Below the pieces are notes generated by a model. The model was given only the letters and a program-made list of their open reading frames with translations. It searched no databases and was not told where the DNA came from. Shown one piece after another: positions 29,940 to 39,691 of a DNA stretch of 47,991 bases; positions within the stretch are counted from its first letter, which is position 1; each line of letters begins with the position of its first letter. Source of the stretch: Chloroflexota bacterium. Its GTDB lineage: Bacteria > Chloroflexota > Anaerolineae > Aggregatilineales > Phototrophicaceae. The stretch spans positions 1 through 47,991 of the forward strand of contig WTGN01000095.1 of NCBI GenBank assembly GCA_011523545.1, given 5' to 3'. The translations under genes were made by a program, and so were the position numbers.

Positions 29940-30781
29940 ACGTCGTACCAATTCTGGGCGGCGGCAATCGCCTGCGCGGGCGTCATCGACGCTTCCAGCG
30001 CTTCGAGGATCTGCGTGGCCTGGTCGGGCTTGGCCTGCAGATTCGGCAGGTCCGCGTCCAGCGCATAGACAGAAGCGGTCGGCTGCAAGTCCTGGTCAAT
30101 CATCAGCGTTTGCACCTTTCGATGCTGCAGCAAATGGCGATAGACCGCGGTGTATATCTCGGGCGAATATGGCGCGTCATGCGCGGCCGCCTCGGCCAAT
30201 CCCAGCGCGGCGGCGGCTTGAACCAGGTCAGCCCAAAGCGCGCGCAGCAGGTCGGGCGGCGCGTCATGCGCTTCGTTCTCATGCTGCGGATGGGCGATTG
30301 AACGCGCCCGTCTGGCTTCGATCAGCGCGCGAACCCGCCTTGATGGAATGGGAATCAGGAATTGCGTCCGCTCGTCGCGCAATATCGCTTCTGCGTCATC
30401 GTCGGCCGGTCTTGCGATCTCCATCAAGCGGCCGCCGATCAGGGGCGCCTCGCCAATTAAGATGCCGTCGGCTGACGGCGCATTCGCATGCCAAGCGACC
30501 AGCGCGCGCCGCAGCCAGAGGCCGGTCGCCGTGATGACGATTGGATGGGTCGCGCCTTGCGTGAGCGGATAACGGGGCCGCTCGAAGGGCTGCCGCGCCA
30601 GATCCCATTGCAGCAGCGTGACCGGGCGCCCGGCCGCTTGCGCCATCAGCGACATCTGCTGCAGGAGCAGGCTCTTGCCGACGCCCGGCAGCCCAGCGAA
30701 AAAGACAATGTCCACGTCTGTAATCAGGCGAGAAAGCGATCGGTATATGGCGCCAGCAGGCGGCAGGATCAATTGAGGCAT
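29936..30781 (-). CDS. P-loop NTPase-like protein of unknown function
   Basis: A 281-residue protein with a clear Walker A motif GLPGVGKSLLLQQM at about 30-43, preceded by a hydrophobic strand DIVFFAG. A strand GILIGEAPLIGGRLMEIA could hold the Walker B equivalent (glutamate). The C-terminal half is helical (LLRALWADLVQAAAALGLAEAA), and the last 60 residues look like a separate small domain ending AQAIAAAQNWYDV. I do not recognise the family; it may be a kinase-like or AAA-related protein. The frame opens at a TTG (30793), but the ATG at 30781 is more likely, with the purine-rich part of a repeat (GGGGAGGGG) 12 nt upstream serving as ribosome site. It is convergent with RidA. Confidence 0.6.
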   Translation of the reverse strand: MPQLILPPAGAIYRSLSRLITDVDIVFFAGLPGVGKSLLLQQMSLMAQAAGRPVTLLQWDLARQPFERPRYPLTQGATHPIVITATGLWLRRALVAWHANAPSADGILIGEAPLIGGRLMEIARPADDDAEAILRDERTQFLIPIPSRRVRALIEARRARSIAHPQHENEAHDAPPDLLRALWADLVQAAAALGLAEAAAHDAPYSPEIYTAVYRHLLQHRKVQTLMIDQDLQPTASVYALDADLPNLQAKPDQATQILEALEASMTPAQAIAAAQNWYDV

Positions 30782-30791
30782 TTCTTGTACC

Positions 30792-30832
30792 AACCCCTCC
30801 CCCGGCCCCTCCCCAATGCATTAGGGAGGGGA
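30792..30832. repeat. C-rich palindromic repeat upstream of the P-loop gene
   Basis: Starts AACCCCTCCCCCGGCCCCTC and closes with a hairpin of CCCCTCCC (30807-30814) and GGGAGGGG (30824-30831) around an AATGCATTA-like loop. The same family, in either orientation and more or less truncated, is seen at 22402-22450, 36667-36692, 41001-41038, 43253-43287 and 45187-45208. It is read as GGGGAGGGG on the minus strand and abuts the start of the P-loop gene. Confidence 0.85.
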
Positions 30833-30925
30833 GTATTGGAGCGATTTCGTGAGTGTAAGCCGATAAATGGTATCAAGGGTGAGCGCCGCACTCGAGGAAA
30901 CTTGTAGACATTCAGTGTTACAAAC

Positions 30926-32557
30926 TCAGCGAAGCGGGCGGATGCGGCCCTGATCGCGCAGGCGATCGAGGCTGGGCGTTTCGCCAATCGGCACTTCGAT
31001 GATGGTCGGCAGCTCGCTGGCGAAGCCGTAACGCATGGCGGCCCGCAGCTGCCCCTCATCTTCGGCGCGGAAGGCATTGGCGCCAAAGGCCTCGCCCAGC
31101 TTAACAAAGTCGGGATTGAGCAGGTCGGTCGCGATCACGCGTTCGTCGTAATCGCGAATCTGCATCGTGCGCACATTGCCATAGGCGTCGTTGTTGAAGA
31201 TGATGGTCACCAGCGGGATCCGGTGCTGTACAGCGGTCGCCAATTCGCCGACGCTGAACATGAAGCCGCCATCGCCCGCGATCGACAGCACCGGCAGATC
31301 GGGCCGCGCCACTTTGACGCCCAAAGCGGTCGGGAAGCCGTAGCCAAGCGTGCCTTGATAACCGCTGCTGAAGTAAGAGCGCGGCTTGTAGACCGGCATG
31401 ATGATGCGCGCGGCATAACCCATCTGCGTCAACTCATCGACGAAGATGCCGTCCTCGCCCAATTCTTCGCGGATGATCTTCAAGTAGCTGATCTGCGGCT
31501 CGAGGAATGCGCTTGCCTTCGCCCAATCCGCCTTCAATGCGCGCATCTGCTCGTCGCGCGGCTGCCGTTTACGATTGTGCCGGTCGACGGCAGCCAGCAG
31601 CGGCGGCAGCGCGTCTTCCGCCCGCGCCACAATCGGCAGATCTGGCCGCTGGATGCGGTGCATGGCGTCACTATCGACATCAATGCGGATGATCTTCATG
31701 TCGCTGTCGCTGCCCCAGCGCTGCAGGGGGCTGCGCATGTGGCTGCCGATGGCCAGGATCGCATCGGCGCTTCGGTAGTAGGCATGCGCTTCCGGCAGTT
31801 TCAGGCTGAGCGGATGACGGCTGTCGAGCAGGCCATGCCCGGTTCGATAGGCGACTACCGGCGCCTGCAGCAGTTCGGCCAGTTGCGTCACCTCGGCGCT
31901 GACGCCTTGCGCCCCGCCGCCTACAAATATCAGCGGGTTCTGGGCCGCGCCCAGCCATTGCCCGGCGGTCTCGACCGCGCCGGCGTCGACCGGTGGCGCG
32001 AAGGGCGGCCATGGCGTCGGCGGCGCCGACACTTCGGCGCGCAGCTTCAAGACATCGGGCGGGATCTCCAGGGCGACCGGCCGCGGACGTCCCGATTCCA
32101 TTTCGTAAAAAGCCTGCGCCACTTTGCGCCCGACATCGCTGGGATGCAGCACGATGTCATTCCACTTGGTCAGCCCGCGCAAGACCTCGGACTGCTGCGG
32201 AATCTCGTGCAGGTCGCCGATGCCCTTGCCAATGTTGCGGCTGAGGATCTGCCCGGTCAGGCAAAAGACTTTGGCGTTGAGAGCGTAGGCGGTCGCCATG
32301 GCGGCGGTGGCGTTGAGCAGGCCGGGGCCCGGCACGACATTGAAGAGGCCCGGCCCACCCGTCGCCAGGGCGTAACCGAGGGCCATGTAGGCGCAGCCTT
32401 GTTCGTGGCGGCTGTGGATGACGCGGATGTGGTCGCGGCTATCGAAGAGGGCGTTGTAGAGCCAGTCGTTTTGGATGCCCGGCAGCCCGAAGAGGGTGTC
32501 TACGCCGTGGGCGATGAGGGCTTCGACGGTTGCTTCGCCGCCTGTTTTGAGGGGCAA
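30926..32557 (-). CDS. Thiamine-diphosphate enzyme, acetolactate synthase-like
   Basis: A 543-residue TPP enzyme of the acetolactate synthase / benzoylformate decarboxylase superfamily. The N-terminal Pyr domain has LFGLPGIQNDWLY and the catalytic glutamate in HSRHEQGCAYMALGYA; the central domain shows NPLIFVGGGAQGV; the PP domain has the TPP motif GDGGFMFSVGELATAVQ ending NNDAYGN. It binds TPP and Mg and cleaves or joins 2-keto acids. No regulatory small subunit (ilvN) is near, so it is probably a catabolic decarboxylase or carboligase rather than the biosynthetic enzyme. It is shorter than IolD and lacks its order of motifs, so I do not call it inositol-related. Confidence 0.88.
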   Translation of the reverse strand: MPLKTGGEATVEALIAHGVDTLFGLPGIQNDWLYNALFDSRDHIRVIHSRHEQGCAYMALGYALATGGPGLFNVVPGPGLLNATAAMATAYALNAKVFCLTGQILSRNIGKGIGDLHEIPQQSEVLRGLTKWNDIVLHPSDVGRKVAQAFYEMESGRPRPVALEIPPDVLKLRAEVSAPPTPWPPFAPPVDAGAVETAGQWLGAAQNPLIFVGGGAQGVSAEVTQLAELLQAPVVAYRTGHGLLDSRHPLSLKLPEAHAYYRSADAILAIGSHMRSPLQRWGSDSDMKIIRIDVDSDAMHRIQRPDLPIVARAEDALPPLLAAVDRHNRKRQPRDEQMRALKADWAKASAFLEPQISYLKIIREELGEDGIFVDELTQMGYAARIIMPVYKPRSYFSSGYQGTLGYGFPTALGVKVARPDLPVLSIAGDGGFMFSVGELATAVQHRIPLVTIIFNNDAYGNVRTMQIRDYDERVIATDLLNPDFVKLGEAFGANAFRAEDEGQLRAAMRYGFASELPTIIEVPIGETPSLDRLRDQGRIRPLR

Positions 32558-32654
32558 GGTGGGGTCTCCTGTTGGTGGTTGCGGGTAAAGCGCAAGGTAT
32601 TTTAACCACAGAGGGCACAGAGGAGACAGGCTGGATGACGATTGCCGCTTGGAT

Positions 32655-33071
32655 TCATTGAGGTGGATGCCAGCCAGCGGACGTCCATCGCCGCCTCGCG
32701 CGCACCAATTCCTCGCGGTTCATTCGCAAGCGCTCAACAGAAGCGCGTCCTACTGCGGTGAGACCGATCAAAATCGTACTGTCGTCGTTCCAGGCGAAGT
32801 GCTCAGGCCACACCTGTTTTCGCGGGTTATATAGCGGCGTCTGCCGCCCTGTATTGGGGTCTACGCCTAATTGATATCGATATTTAGCGCCGTTGCAATT
32901 GATGCAGGCCAGGCACAGATTGTCGAAGCTGGTTTCTCCGCCGGCCGCGCGCGGGACGATGTGGTCGATATGCATCCAAACGACGACGTTCGCCTGGGTC
33001 CGACAATACTCGCATCTGCCATGAGCGCGCGCGAAAACGCGATCGCGCAGGCCTGCTGGGATATATACCAC
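32655..33071 (-). CDS. HNH endonuclease
   Basis: A 138-residue HNH nuclease: zinc ligands in CEYC and CINC, the core HIDHIVPRAAGGETSFDNLCLAC with the catalytic histidine, then NGAKYRYQLG. Start GTG at 33071, 3 nt after the stop of the preceding gene, so the two are translationally coupled. Beyond the nuclease domain there is a C-terminal tail rich in basic residues (VERLRMNREELVRARRRWTSAG). Similar small HNH genes are widespread singletons of unknown role in cyanobacteria and Chloroflexota, and are not tied to restriction or homing in the sequence here. Confidence 0.9.
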   Translation of the reverse strand: MVYIPAGLRDRVFARAHGRCEYCRTQANVVVWMHIDHIVPRAAGGETSFDNLCLACINCNGAKYRYQLGVDPNTGRQTPLYNPRKQVWPEHFAWNDDSTILIGLTAVGRASVERLRMNREELVRARRRWTSAGWHPPQ

Positions 33072-33074
33072 GAA

Positions 33075-33479
33075 TCAAAGGCCGGCTTGGAGATACTTGC
33101 CAATATCATGCCCGCGCCGCTTGAGCAACAGGAGCGCCTCCGACCGCAGTAACATCTGCCGATCTACCACAGCAATCAAGGCGTCCATCTCCTCAAGCTC
33201 GTCAATCGTGATCTTTCCATGATCGCCCAAGGCGGCGAGTTCGCGAAGGCGGGTATCTTGTGGCCAGGCCAGCCGCTGGTGCACAACCGCCCACAATTGC
33301 TCGTCGCTAAACTTCTTTAGCTGTTCGAGCGAGATATTGTCATTCGACAGATCGCCAAACAGAAGGCTTAAGCCGTCTACCAGGACGGCTTCGACCGTTC
33401 GTTCGCTGTCATCGGCGATCTGTACCGCGCGCGCAAGGATTTCTGCCGGAAGTTTGAGTTGGATGTTTGCGTCGCTCAT
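33075..33479 (-). CDS. Small protein coupled to the HNH nuclease
   Basis: A 134-residue protein of unknown family. The N-terminal third (IQLKLPAEILARAVQIADDSERTVEAVLVDGLSLLFG) reads as a strand plus two helices, compatible with a ribbon-helix-helix DNA-binding fold; the rest is helical and charged (DEQLWAVVHQRLAWPQDTRLRELAALGD, LLLRSEALLLLKRRGHDIGKYLQAG). Its stop lies 3 nt before the GTG of the HNH gene, so the pair is probably a functional unit. An antitoxin-like or regulatory role is possible by analogy with RHH antitoxins, but no data here show it. Confidence 0.65.
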   Translation of the reverse strand: MSDANIQLKLPAEILARAVQIADDSERTVEAVLVDGLSLLFGDLSNDNISLEQLKKFSDEQLWAVVHQRLAWPQDTRLRELAALGDHGKITIDELEEMDALIAVVDRQMLLRSEALLLLKRRGHDIGKYLQAGL

Positions 33480-33590
33480 TGTCGTCCGTTCGCACCTTAC
33501 TGCAATACCATTCTAACGCGTGAATAACAAAGAGTCACGCATCGCTATGATTTCCAACAACGGATTGGCTTTGTAGGCGGGTTCTTTCTA

Positions 33591-34772
33591 TCACTCCTCC
33601 CCGACCTCCTCCGGCTCGCCCGCGCCCAGCACGAACAAGCCGCCGCCACGCCGCCTGCCCCAGGGACTGGGCGCCGCGCCCGCCGAGCGCTCAGTCACCC
33701 GAAACTGCTCAAGCTTCTCCATGTCGAATTGAATGCCATTGCCCGGCCTATCGCCGAGGATGATATAGCCGTCTTCAATCCGGCTGTCGTGATCGAAGCT
33801 GCGGTCCTGCCCGGCGTCGACCACTTCCATCCAGATATGGTTGGGCAGCACGGCGGCGAAATGCGCCATGTAATTCCCCGGGCAGTTCATCACCGAGACC
33901 GGCAGATCGAAGCCGTCGGCCATCTGCGCGATGCGCATGGCGCCGGTGATGCCTCCCGCGCCGACGCCGATCTGCAAGACATCGGCCGCCTGATGGGCGA
34001 TCAGCGTGCGGAAGTCGGCCGCGTCATCAAGGTTCTCGCCGGTGGCGACGGCCGCGTTGACCGCCTGTGACACCTGGCGCAGGCCGGTGTAATCCCAGCG
34101 CCGCGCCGGCTCCTCGGCCCAGAAGAGCTCGTGGTGACGCTCGAAGTAGCGGATATGCTGGATCGCCTGCTTGGGCGACCAGTATTCGTTGGAATCGACC
34201 AGCAGGATCGGCTTGCGCCCTGAAGTCGCCAGGGCCTCGCGCATGAGAGAAATGCGCCGCAGGTCGCCTTCGCGGTCCAGCCCCACTTTCAGCTTGCCGA
34301 TGCTGATGCCGCTCGCCGCTTGACGCTCATAAAATGTGCGAATCTCATCATCGTTGAGGCAGAGGTCGATGCCGCTGGCGTAGGCTTTGACCGCCCGGCT
34401 GGAGGCGCCCAGCGTTTTCCAGAGCGGTTCGCCATTCGCTTTGGCTTTGAGGTCCCAGAGCGCCACATCCAGCGCGCCGATGACATCGGTGATCGCGCCC
34501 CGGTTGCCGCCCTTGAAGGCGAAATCGGCCATCCGCCCCCACAGCCCGACGACGCCGCGCGGGTCCCGCCCGACGAGCAGGTTCTCCGCCATTGCGTGGA
34601 TGTCGCGCTGCTGCCCTGCGTTGCCCAGCGAGACGCCGGTCAGCCCCAGGTCGGTATCCAGGAAGACCGCCAGCGCCGCATACTGATCGCGCCCGCGCGG
34701 GTTGTTGGCGTCGCCAATCGGGCGCGCCATCTGATGCTCGAACATGATCGAGCGGATGCCTGTGATTTTCAT
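33591..34772 (-). CDS. Enolase-superfamily (mandelate racemase/muconate lactonizing) enzyme
   Basis: A 393-residue enolase-superfamily member. The catalytic barrel shows the general base KLKVG (K-x-K), the first metal ligand LLVDSNEYW, EEPARRWDYTG with the second glutamate, and ATGENLDDAADFRTL with the third. The N-terminal capping domain is ITDVIGALDVALWDLKAKANG. Such enzymes dehydrate sugar acids or racemise hydroxy acids; with an acyl-CoA synthetase beside it and uronate genes 15 kb away a sugar-acid dehydratase is plausible. The last 35 or so residues (from about VTERSAG) form a proline/arginine/glycine-rich tail that is not part of the fold. Start ATG at 34772; a paired hairpin repeat lies just upstream. 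Confidence 0.9.
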   Translation of the reverse strand: MKITGIRSIMFEHQMARPIGDANNPRGRDQYAALAVFLDTDLGLTGVSLGNAGQQRDIHAMAENLLVGRDPRGVVGLWGRMADFAFKGGNRGAITDVIGALDVALWDLKAKANGEPLWKTLGASSRAVKAYASGIDLCLNDDEIRTFYERQAASGISIGKLKVGLDREGDLRRISLMREALATSGRKPILLVDSNEYWSPKQAIQHIRYFERHHELFWAEEPARRWDYTGLRQVSQAVNAAVATGENLDDAADFRTLIAHQAADVLQIGVGAGGITGAMRIAQMADGFDLPVSVMNCPGNYMAHFAAVLPNHIWMEVVDAGQDRSFDHDSRIEDGYIILGDRPGNGIQFDMEKLEQFRVTERSAGAAPSPWGRRRGGGLFVLGAGEPEEVGEE

Positions 34773-34806
34773 GACGACTCCGCAATTTCATAATCTAAAT
34801 TTGTAG

Positions 34807-34870
34807 GGGCGACCAACCTGGTCGCCCGCCGTATCCCTCGGTGTAATTCGGGCGACCTAATAGGTCGCCC
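34807..34870. repeat. Paired GGGCGA/TCGCCC hairpins with different inner stems
   Basis: Two copies: 34807-34827 (GGGCGACCA, loop ACC, TGGTCGCCC) and 34850-34870 (GGGCGACCT, loop AAT, AGGTCGCCC). Both stems are perfect although the inner three pairs differ. The left element is preceded by TGTAG and the right one followed by CTACA. They fill the gap between the enolase-superfamily gene and the acyl-CoA synthetase. Confidence 0.9.
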
Positions 34871-34884
34871 CTACATGCCGAAAA

Positions 34885-36513
<1,629 letters not shown>

Positions 36514-37019
36514 ATACGCGCTCCCTGCCGGGCGGCTCGCCGGAGACTACAATAAAAGTTGCGCACATTATACGGGATGTCGCCGCGCTTGTCAGCCATG
36601 CCGGCCACAGGACATGCCTTGCGGGGCTTGTCCGGCACTATATTGGTCGCCCGCCTATGGTTCACCCCCCGGTCCCCAATGAATTGAGGGGAGACTTTTT
36701 TCGGCGTCGAGACCGTTCAATTGGCGAAAAAAGTCCCCTTCCATAGCTTGCTGGGATTGATCTTGACCCAGCAAGCCGGCGAAGGGGAGCAACTACATAC
36801 AGCATGACAATTGGATGTGATTGAAGTCAAATCTGCCGCTTGAATCCCAACTTGGAAGAAGTGTCACCCTTCCCTATTTCAATGGGGATGAAGGGCCGGG
36901 AAAGGGCTAAGATAAACATGTGCCCTCTGTGCATCTGTGGTGAATTGCCCTTGCATGATTAGCATGGAATTACTTGTGTTAAAATAGCGCCGGCAAGCAG
37001 ACACAGGGAGACCGCCGTC
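36514..37019. other. Divergent intergenic region with chained overlapping hairpins
   Basis: No gene in 506 bp. Three inverted repeats follow one another and share arms: A, 36673-36692 (TCCCC with GGGGA); B, 36688-36738, arms GGGGAGACTTTTTTCG and CGAAAAAAGTCCCC; C, 36735-36787, arms CCCCTTC and GAAGGGG outside a perfect inner GCTTGCTGGG/CCCAGCAAGC (36746-36755, 36767-36776). A and B share GGGG, B and C share CCCC, so neighbouring helices exclude each other. Further along are a degenerate C-rich repeat (about 36868-36904) and a copy of the CAGAGG-type repeat (36920-36942) before the malic enzyme promoter. Confidence 0.7.
36977..36985 (+). promoter_or_regulatory. maeB: Extended -10 before the malic enzyme gene
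   Basis: TGT followed by TAAAAT gives an extended -10 without an obvious -35 at the right distance. The ribosome site AGGGAG lies near 37008, and the ATG at 37020 follows. The same TGn-type pattern occurs before the two beta-helix genes in this window. Confidence 0.35.
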
Positions 37020-39275
37020 ATGGCTTCATTCACGCGTCAGGAAGCGCTTGATTATCATCGCCGGGGCCGGCCCGGCAAAATCCAGATCGCGCCGACCAAG
37101 CCGCTGGACAGCCAGCTGCACCTGTCGCTGGCGTACTCGCCCGGCGTTGCTGAAGCGGTGCTCGAGATTGACAAAGATCCCTTGGCGGCTTATGAGATGA
37201 CCGCGCGCGCCAACCTGGTCGCCGTCATTTCGAACGGCAGCGCCATCCTGGGCCTGGGCGACCGCGGTCCGCTGGCTTCAAAGCCGGTGATGGAGGGCAA
37301 GGGCGTGCTCTTCAAGAAATTCGCCGATGTCGATGTCTTCGATATCGAGATCACCTCGCAGAGCGCCGACGAAATCATCGAGGTCTGCAAAGCGCTGGCG
37401 CCCACTTTCGGCGGCATCAACCTGGAAGACATCAAAGCGCCTGAATGCTTCGAGATTGAAGAGCGGCTCAAGGAAGAGCTCGATATCCCGGTCTTCCATG
37501 ACGACCAGCACGGCACCGCCATCATCTCGGGCGCGGCCCTGCTCAATGCGCTGGAAATCACCGGCAAGCGAATTGAAGACATCAAGGTCGTCATCAACGG
37601 CGCGGGCGCCAGCGCCATCGCCAGCGGCAAGTTTTTCAAATCGCTGGGCGTGGGGCGGGAGAACATCCTCATGCTCGATTCGCGCGGGGTGATCCATCAT
37701 CAGCGCGAAGACAACATGAATATCCACAAAACTGAATTCGCCATCCCCACCAACGCGCGCAGCCTGCATGACGCCTTGCAGGGGGCGGACGCTCTCATCG
37801 GCTTGTCCATCGCCGGCTCGGTCACGCAGGAGATGATCATGGGCATGGCGCCCGATCCGCTGCTTTTCGTGCTGGCCAACCCGACGCCGGAGATCATGCC
37901 GGAGCTGGCGCTGGAGGTCCGCCCCGACGCCATCATCGGCACCGGCCGCAGCGATTATGTCAACCAGGTCAACAATGTGCTGGGCTTCCCCTTCATCTTC
38001 CGCGGCGCCCTGGACGTCTATGCCACCGGCATCAACGAGGAGATGAAGATGGCGGCCGCGCGGGCGCTGGCGGCGCTGACGCATGAGGATGTGCCCGACA
38101 GCGTCTTGCTGGCTTATGGCGAAGAGTCGATCAAGTTCGGCAAAGATTATCTGATTCCCAAACCGCTGGACCCGCGCGTCATGCTCTGGGTGGCGCCGGC
38201 GGTGGCGGAAGCGGCGATGGGTTCCGGCGTCGCCCGCCGCCAAATCGACCTCGACGACTATAAACAAGAGCTCATCAACCGCCAGGGCAGCGGCCGCCAG
38301 GTGCGCCAGAACATCGTCAATCGGGCGCGGGCCGGCCGGCGCCAGCGCATCGTCTTCCCCGAAGGCGAAGAGCCGAAGATCATCCGCGCCGCCATGCAAG
38401 TGCGCGATGAGGGCATCGGCGAACCGATCCTGCTGGGCCGCCCGGAGCGCATCGGGCGGACCATCGACAGCCTCGGCCTGAACTACGCGCCCAATTGCTT
38501 CGATCATTATGCGGCCGATAATCTCAGGGAATACGGCGACCTGCTCTATGAATTGCGGCAGCGCAAGGGCTTCACGCTGGGCAAGGCGCGCTCGCTGGCC
38601 CGCCAGCGCAATTATTACGCCTCGCTCATGGTCAGCAAGGGCGACGCCGACGCCATGGTCAGCGGCCTGGCTTATGAATATCCGGATGTGATCCGCCCGG
38701 CGCTGCAAGTCTTCGGCACCCGCGCTGGCGCCACCCGTGCCGCCGGCGTCTACCTGATGATTGTGGGCGACCGCAGCTATCTCTTCAGCGACGCCACCGT
38801 CAACATCGACCCCGATGCTGGCACGCTGGCCGAGATCGCGGTGCTGGCCAACGACTTTGCTGTAACGCTTGGCCTTGAGCCGCGTGTGGCTATGCTGTCA
38901 TTCTCCAACTTCGGCTCCACGCCCCATCCGCACAGCGACAAGGTGGGGCGGGCTGTCGAACTCGTGCGCGCCAAGCGCCCCGATATCACCGTCGATGGCG
39001 AGATGCAGGCCGATACCGCCGTCGTTGTCGATATCATCGAAGAACGCTATCCCTTCAGCAGCGTGCGCGATGCCAATGTGCTGGTCTTCCCCAATCTGGA
39101 CGCGGCCAATATCTCCTACAAGCTGCTCTCGCGCTTGACCGAGGCGGAGGCAATCGGGCCGATTCTGCTGGGTATGGGCGCGCCGGTGCATGTGCTGCAG
39201 GCGGGCGACGATGTGGAGGATATCGTGGCGATTGCGGCGGTGGCGGCGATGGATGCGCATGCGCGCGGGGGCTAG
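37020..39275 (+). CDS. maeB: NADP-dependent malic enzyme with phosphotransacetylase-like C-terminal domain
   Basis: A 751-residue MaeB-type enzyme that converts malate to pyruvate, CO2 and reduced cofactor. The malic part (to about 430) shows YSPGVAEAVLEI, the catalytic/metal motif VFHDDQHGTAIISGAALLNALE and nucleotide site VVINGAGASAIA. From about 440 a phosphotransacetylase-like domain follows (RQRIVFPEGEEPKIIRAAMQV, VSGLAYEYPDVIRPALQV, SFSNFGSTPHPHSDKV, DGEMQADTAV). In MaeB the tail binds acetyl-CoA or acetyl-phosphate and controls activity but is not itself active. Length matches the family. It is the only gene of its transcription unit, with an extended -10 and an AGGGAG ribosome site upstream. 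Confidence 0.95.
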   Translation: MASFTRQEALDYHRRGRPGKIQIAPTKPLDSQLHLSLAYSPGVAEAVLEIDKDPLAAYEMTARANLVAVISNGSAILGLGDRGPLASKPVMEGKGVLFKKFADVDVFDIEITSQSADEIIEVCKALAPTFGGINLEDIKAPECFEIEERLKEELDIPVFHDDQHGTAIISGAALLNALEITGKRIEDIKVVINGAGASAIASGKFFKSLGVGRENILMLDSRGVIHHQREDNMNIHKTEFAIPTNARSLHDALQGADALIGLSIAGSVTQEMIMGMAPDPLLFVLANPTPEIMPELALEVRPDAIIGTGRSDYVNQVNNVLGFPFIFRGALDVYATGINEEMKMAAARALAALTHEDVPDSVLLAYGEESIKFGKDYLIPKPLDPRVMLWVAPAVAEAAMGSGVARRQIDLDDYKQELINRQGSGRQVRQNIVNRARAGRRQRIVFPEGEEPKIIRAAMQVRDEGIGEPILLGRPERIGRTIDSLGLNYAPNCFDHYAADNLREYGDLLYELRQRKGFTLGKARSLARQRNYYASLMVSKGDADAMVSGLAYEYPDVIRPALQVFGTRAGATRAAGVYLMIVGDRSYLFSDATVNIDPDAGTLAEIAVLANDFAVTLGLEPRVAMLSFSNFGSTPHPHSDKVGRAVELVRAKRPDITVDGEMQADTAVVVDIIEERYPFSSVRDANVLVFPNLDAANISYKLLSRLTEAEAIGPILLGMGAPVHVLQAGDDVEDIVAIAAVAAMDAHARGG

Positions 39276-39691
39276 GCCCGGCCAATTCTGAATCCGTAGG
39301 GGCGACTCTGTGAGTCGCCGCAAGACGAAACAGACAGTCAGCCGCGCGCCGAGTAAGCGGCTTATCCCCTGAACCTAGCGGCCCCGCCTCAGCGCGGGGT
39401 CATTGCTTTTGCCACCCTCTGCGCCTCCGTGCCTCAGTATTACCAAGGGCATCGTGCGAAAACCGCTTTGCGATATATGGCTGCAATGGGCGAGCCACCG
39501 GCTCGCCCGTACAACGATTCGCAAATATGGCGAGTTCTATCAGAATGAGATTGTTCGTATTACTTAATTGGTACTGCTTCTGTGTACTCGGTAGCAAACG
39601 AACTTTGTGCCCAGCGCCCCGTTGTGGATAACGCCGATGCCCGCCGCAATGTGCTACAATAGCTGACAAATAGAATTATGGAGGCTTTACC
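39276..39691 (+). other. Repeat-bearing leader region of the first beta-helix gene
   Basis: No credible gene in 416 bp. A hairpin copy with the GGGCGACTC/GAGTCGCC arms is at 39300-39319 and a perfect GGGCGAGCC, loop ACC, GGCTCGCCC copy at 39488-39508. A copy of the CAGAGG-type repeat in reverse (CCCTCTGCGCCTCCGTGCC) is at about 39415-39433. The last 60 bp before the gene, from the CGCCGATGCCCG word at 39632, are nearly identical to those before the second beta-helix gene. Confidence 0.7.
39652..39660 (+). promoter_or_regulatory. Extended -10 promoter element of beta-helix gene 1
   Basis: TGC followed by TACAAT, an extended -10 with no clear -35. The element and the following AGCTGACAAATA are repeated at the second gene, which supports functional importance. 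The GGAGG ribosome site (39680-39684) is 7 nt before the ATG. Confidence 0.5.

Noticed and set aside
30926..32557. iolD (trihydroxycyclohexanedione hydrolase), to complete the inositol pathway
   Set aside because: Only 543 residues and with acetolactate synthase-type motif spacing; IolD is about 100 residues longer. The inositol link is not supported.
31223..32605. 460-residue open frame opposite the TPP enzyme gene
   Set aside because: Antisense shadow; all TPP-binding and catalytic motifs are in the minus-strand frame.
37278..38708. 476-residue open frame antisense to the malic enzyme gene
   Set aside because: Shadow frame of a strongly conserved enzyme gene, with low-complexity composition and no ribosome site or motif.
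39400..39669. 89-residue minus-strand frame before the first beta-helix gene
   Set aside because: It reads through a hairpin repeat (peptide TGEPVARP) and the promoter of the beta-helix gene, with no ribosome site; not a gene.
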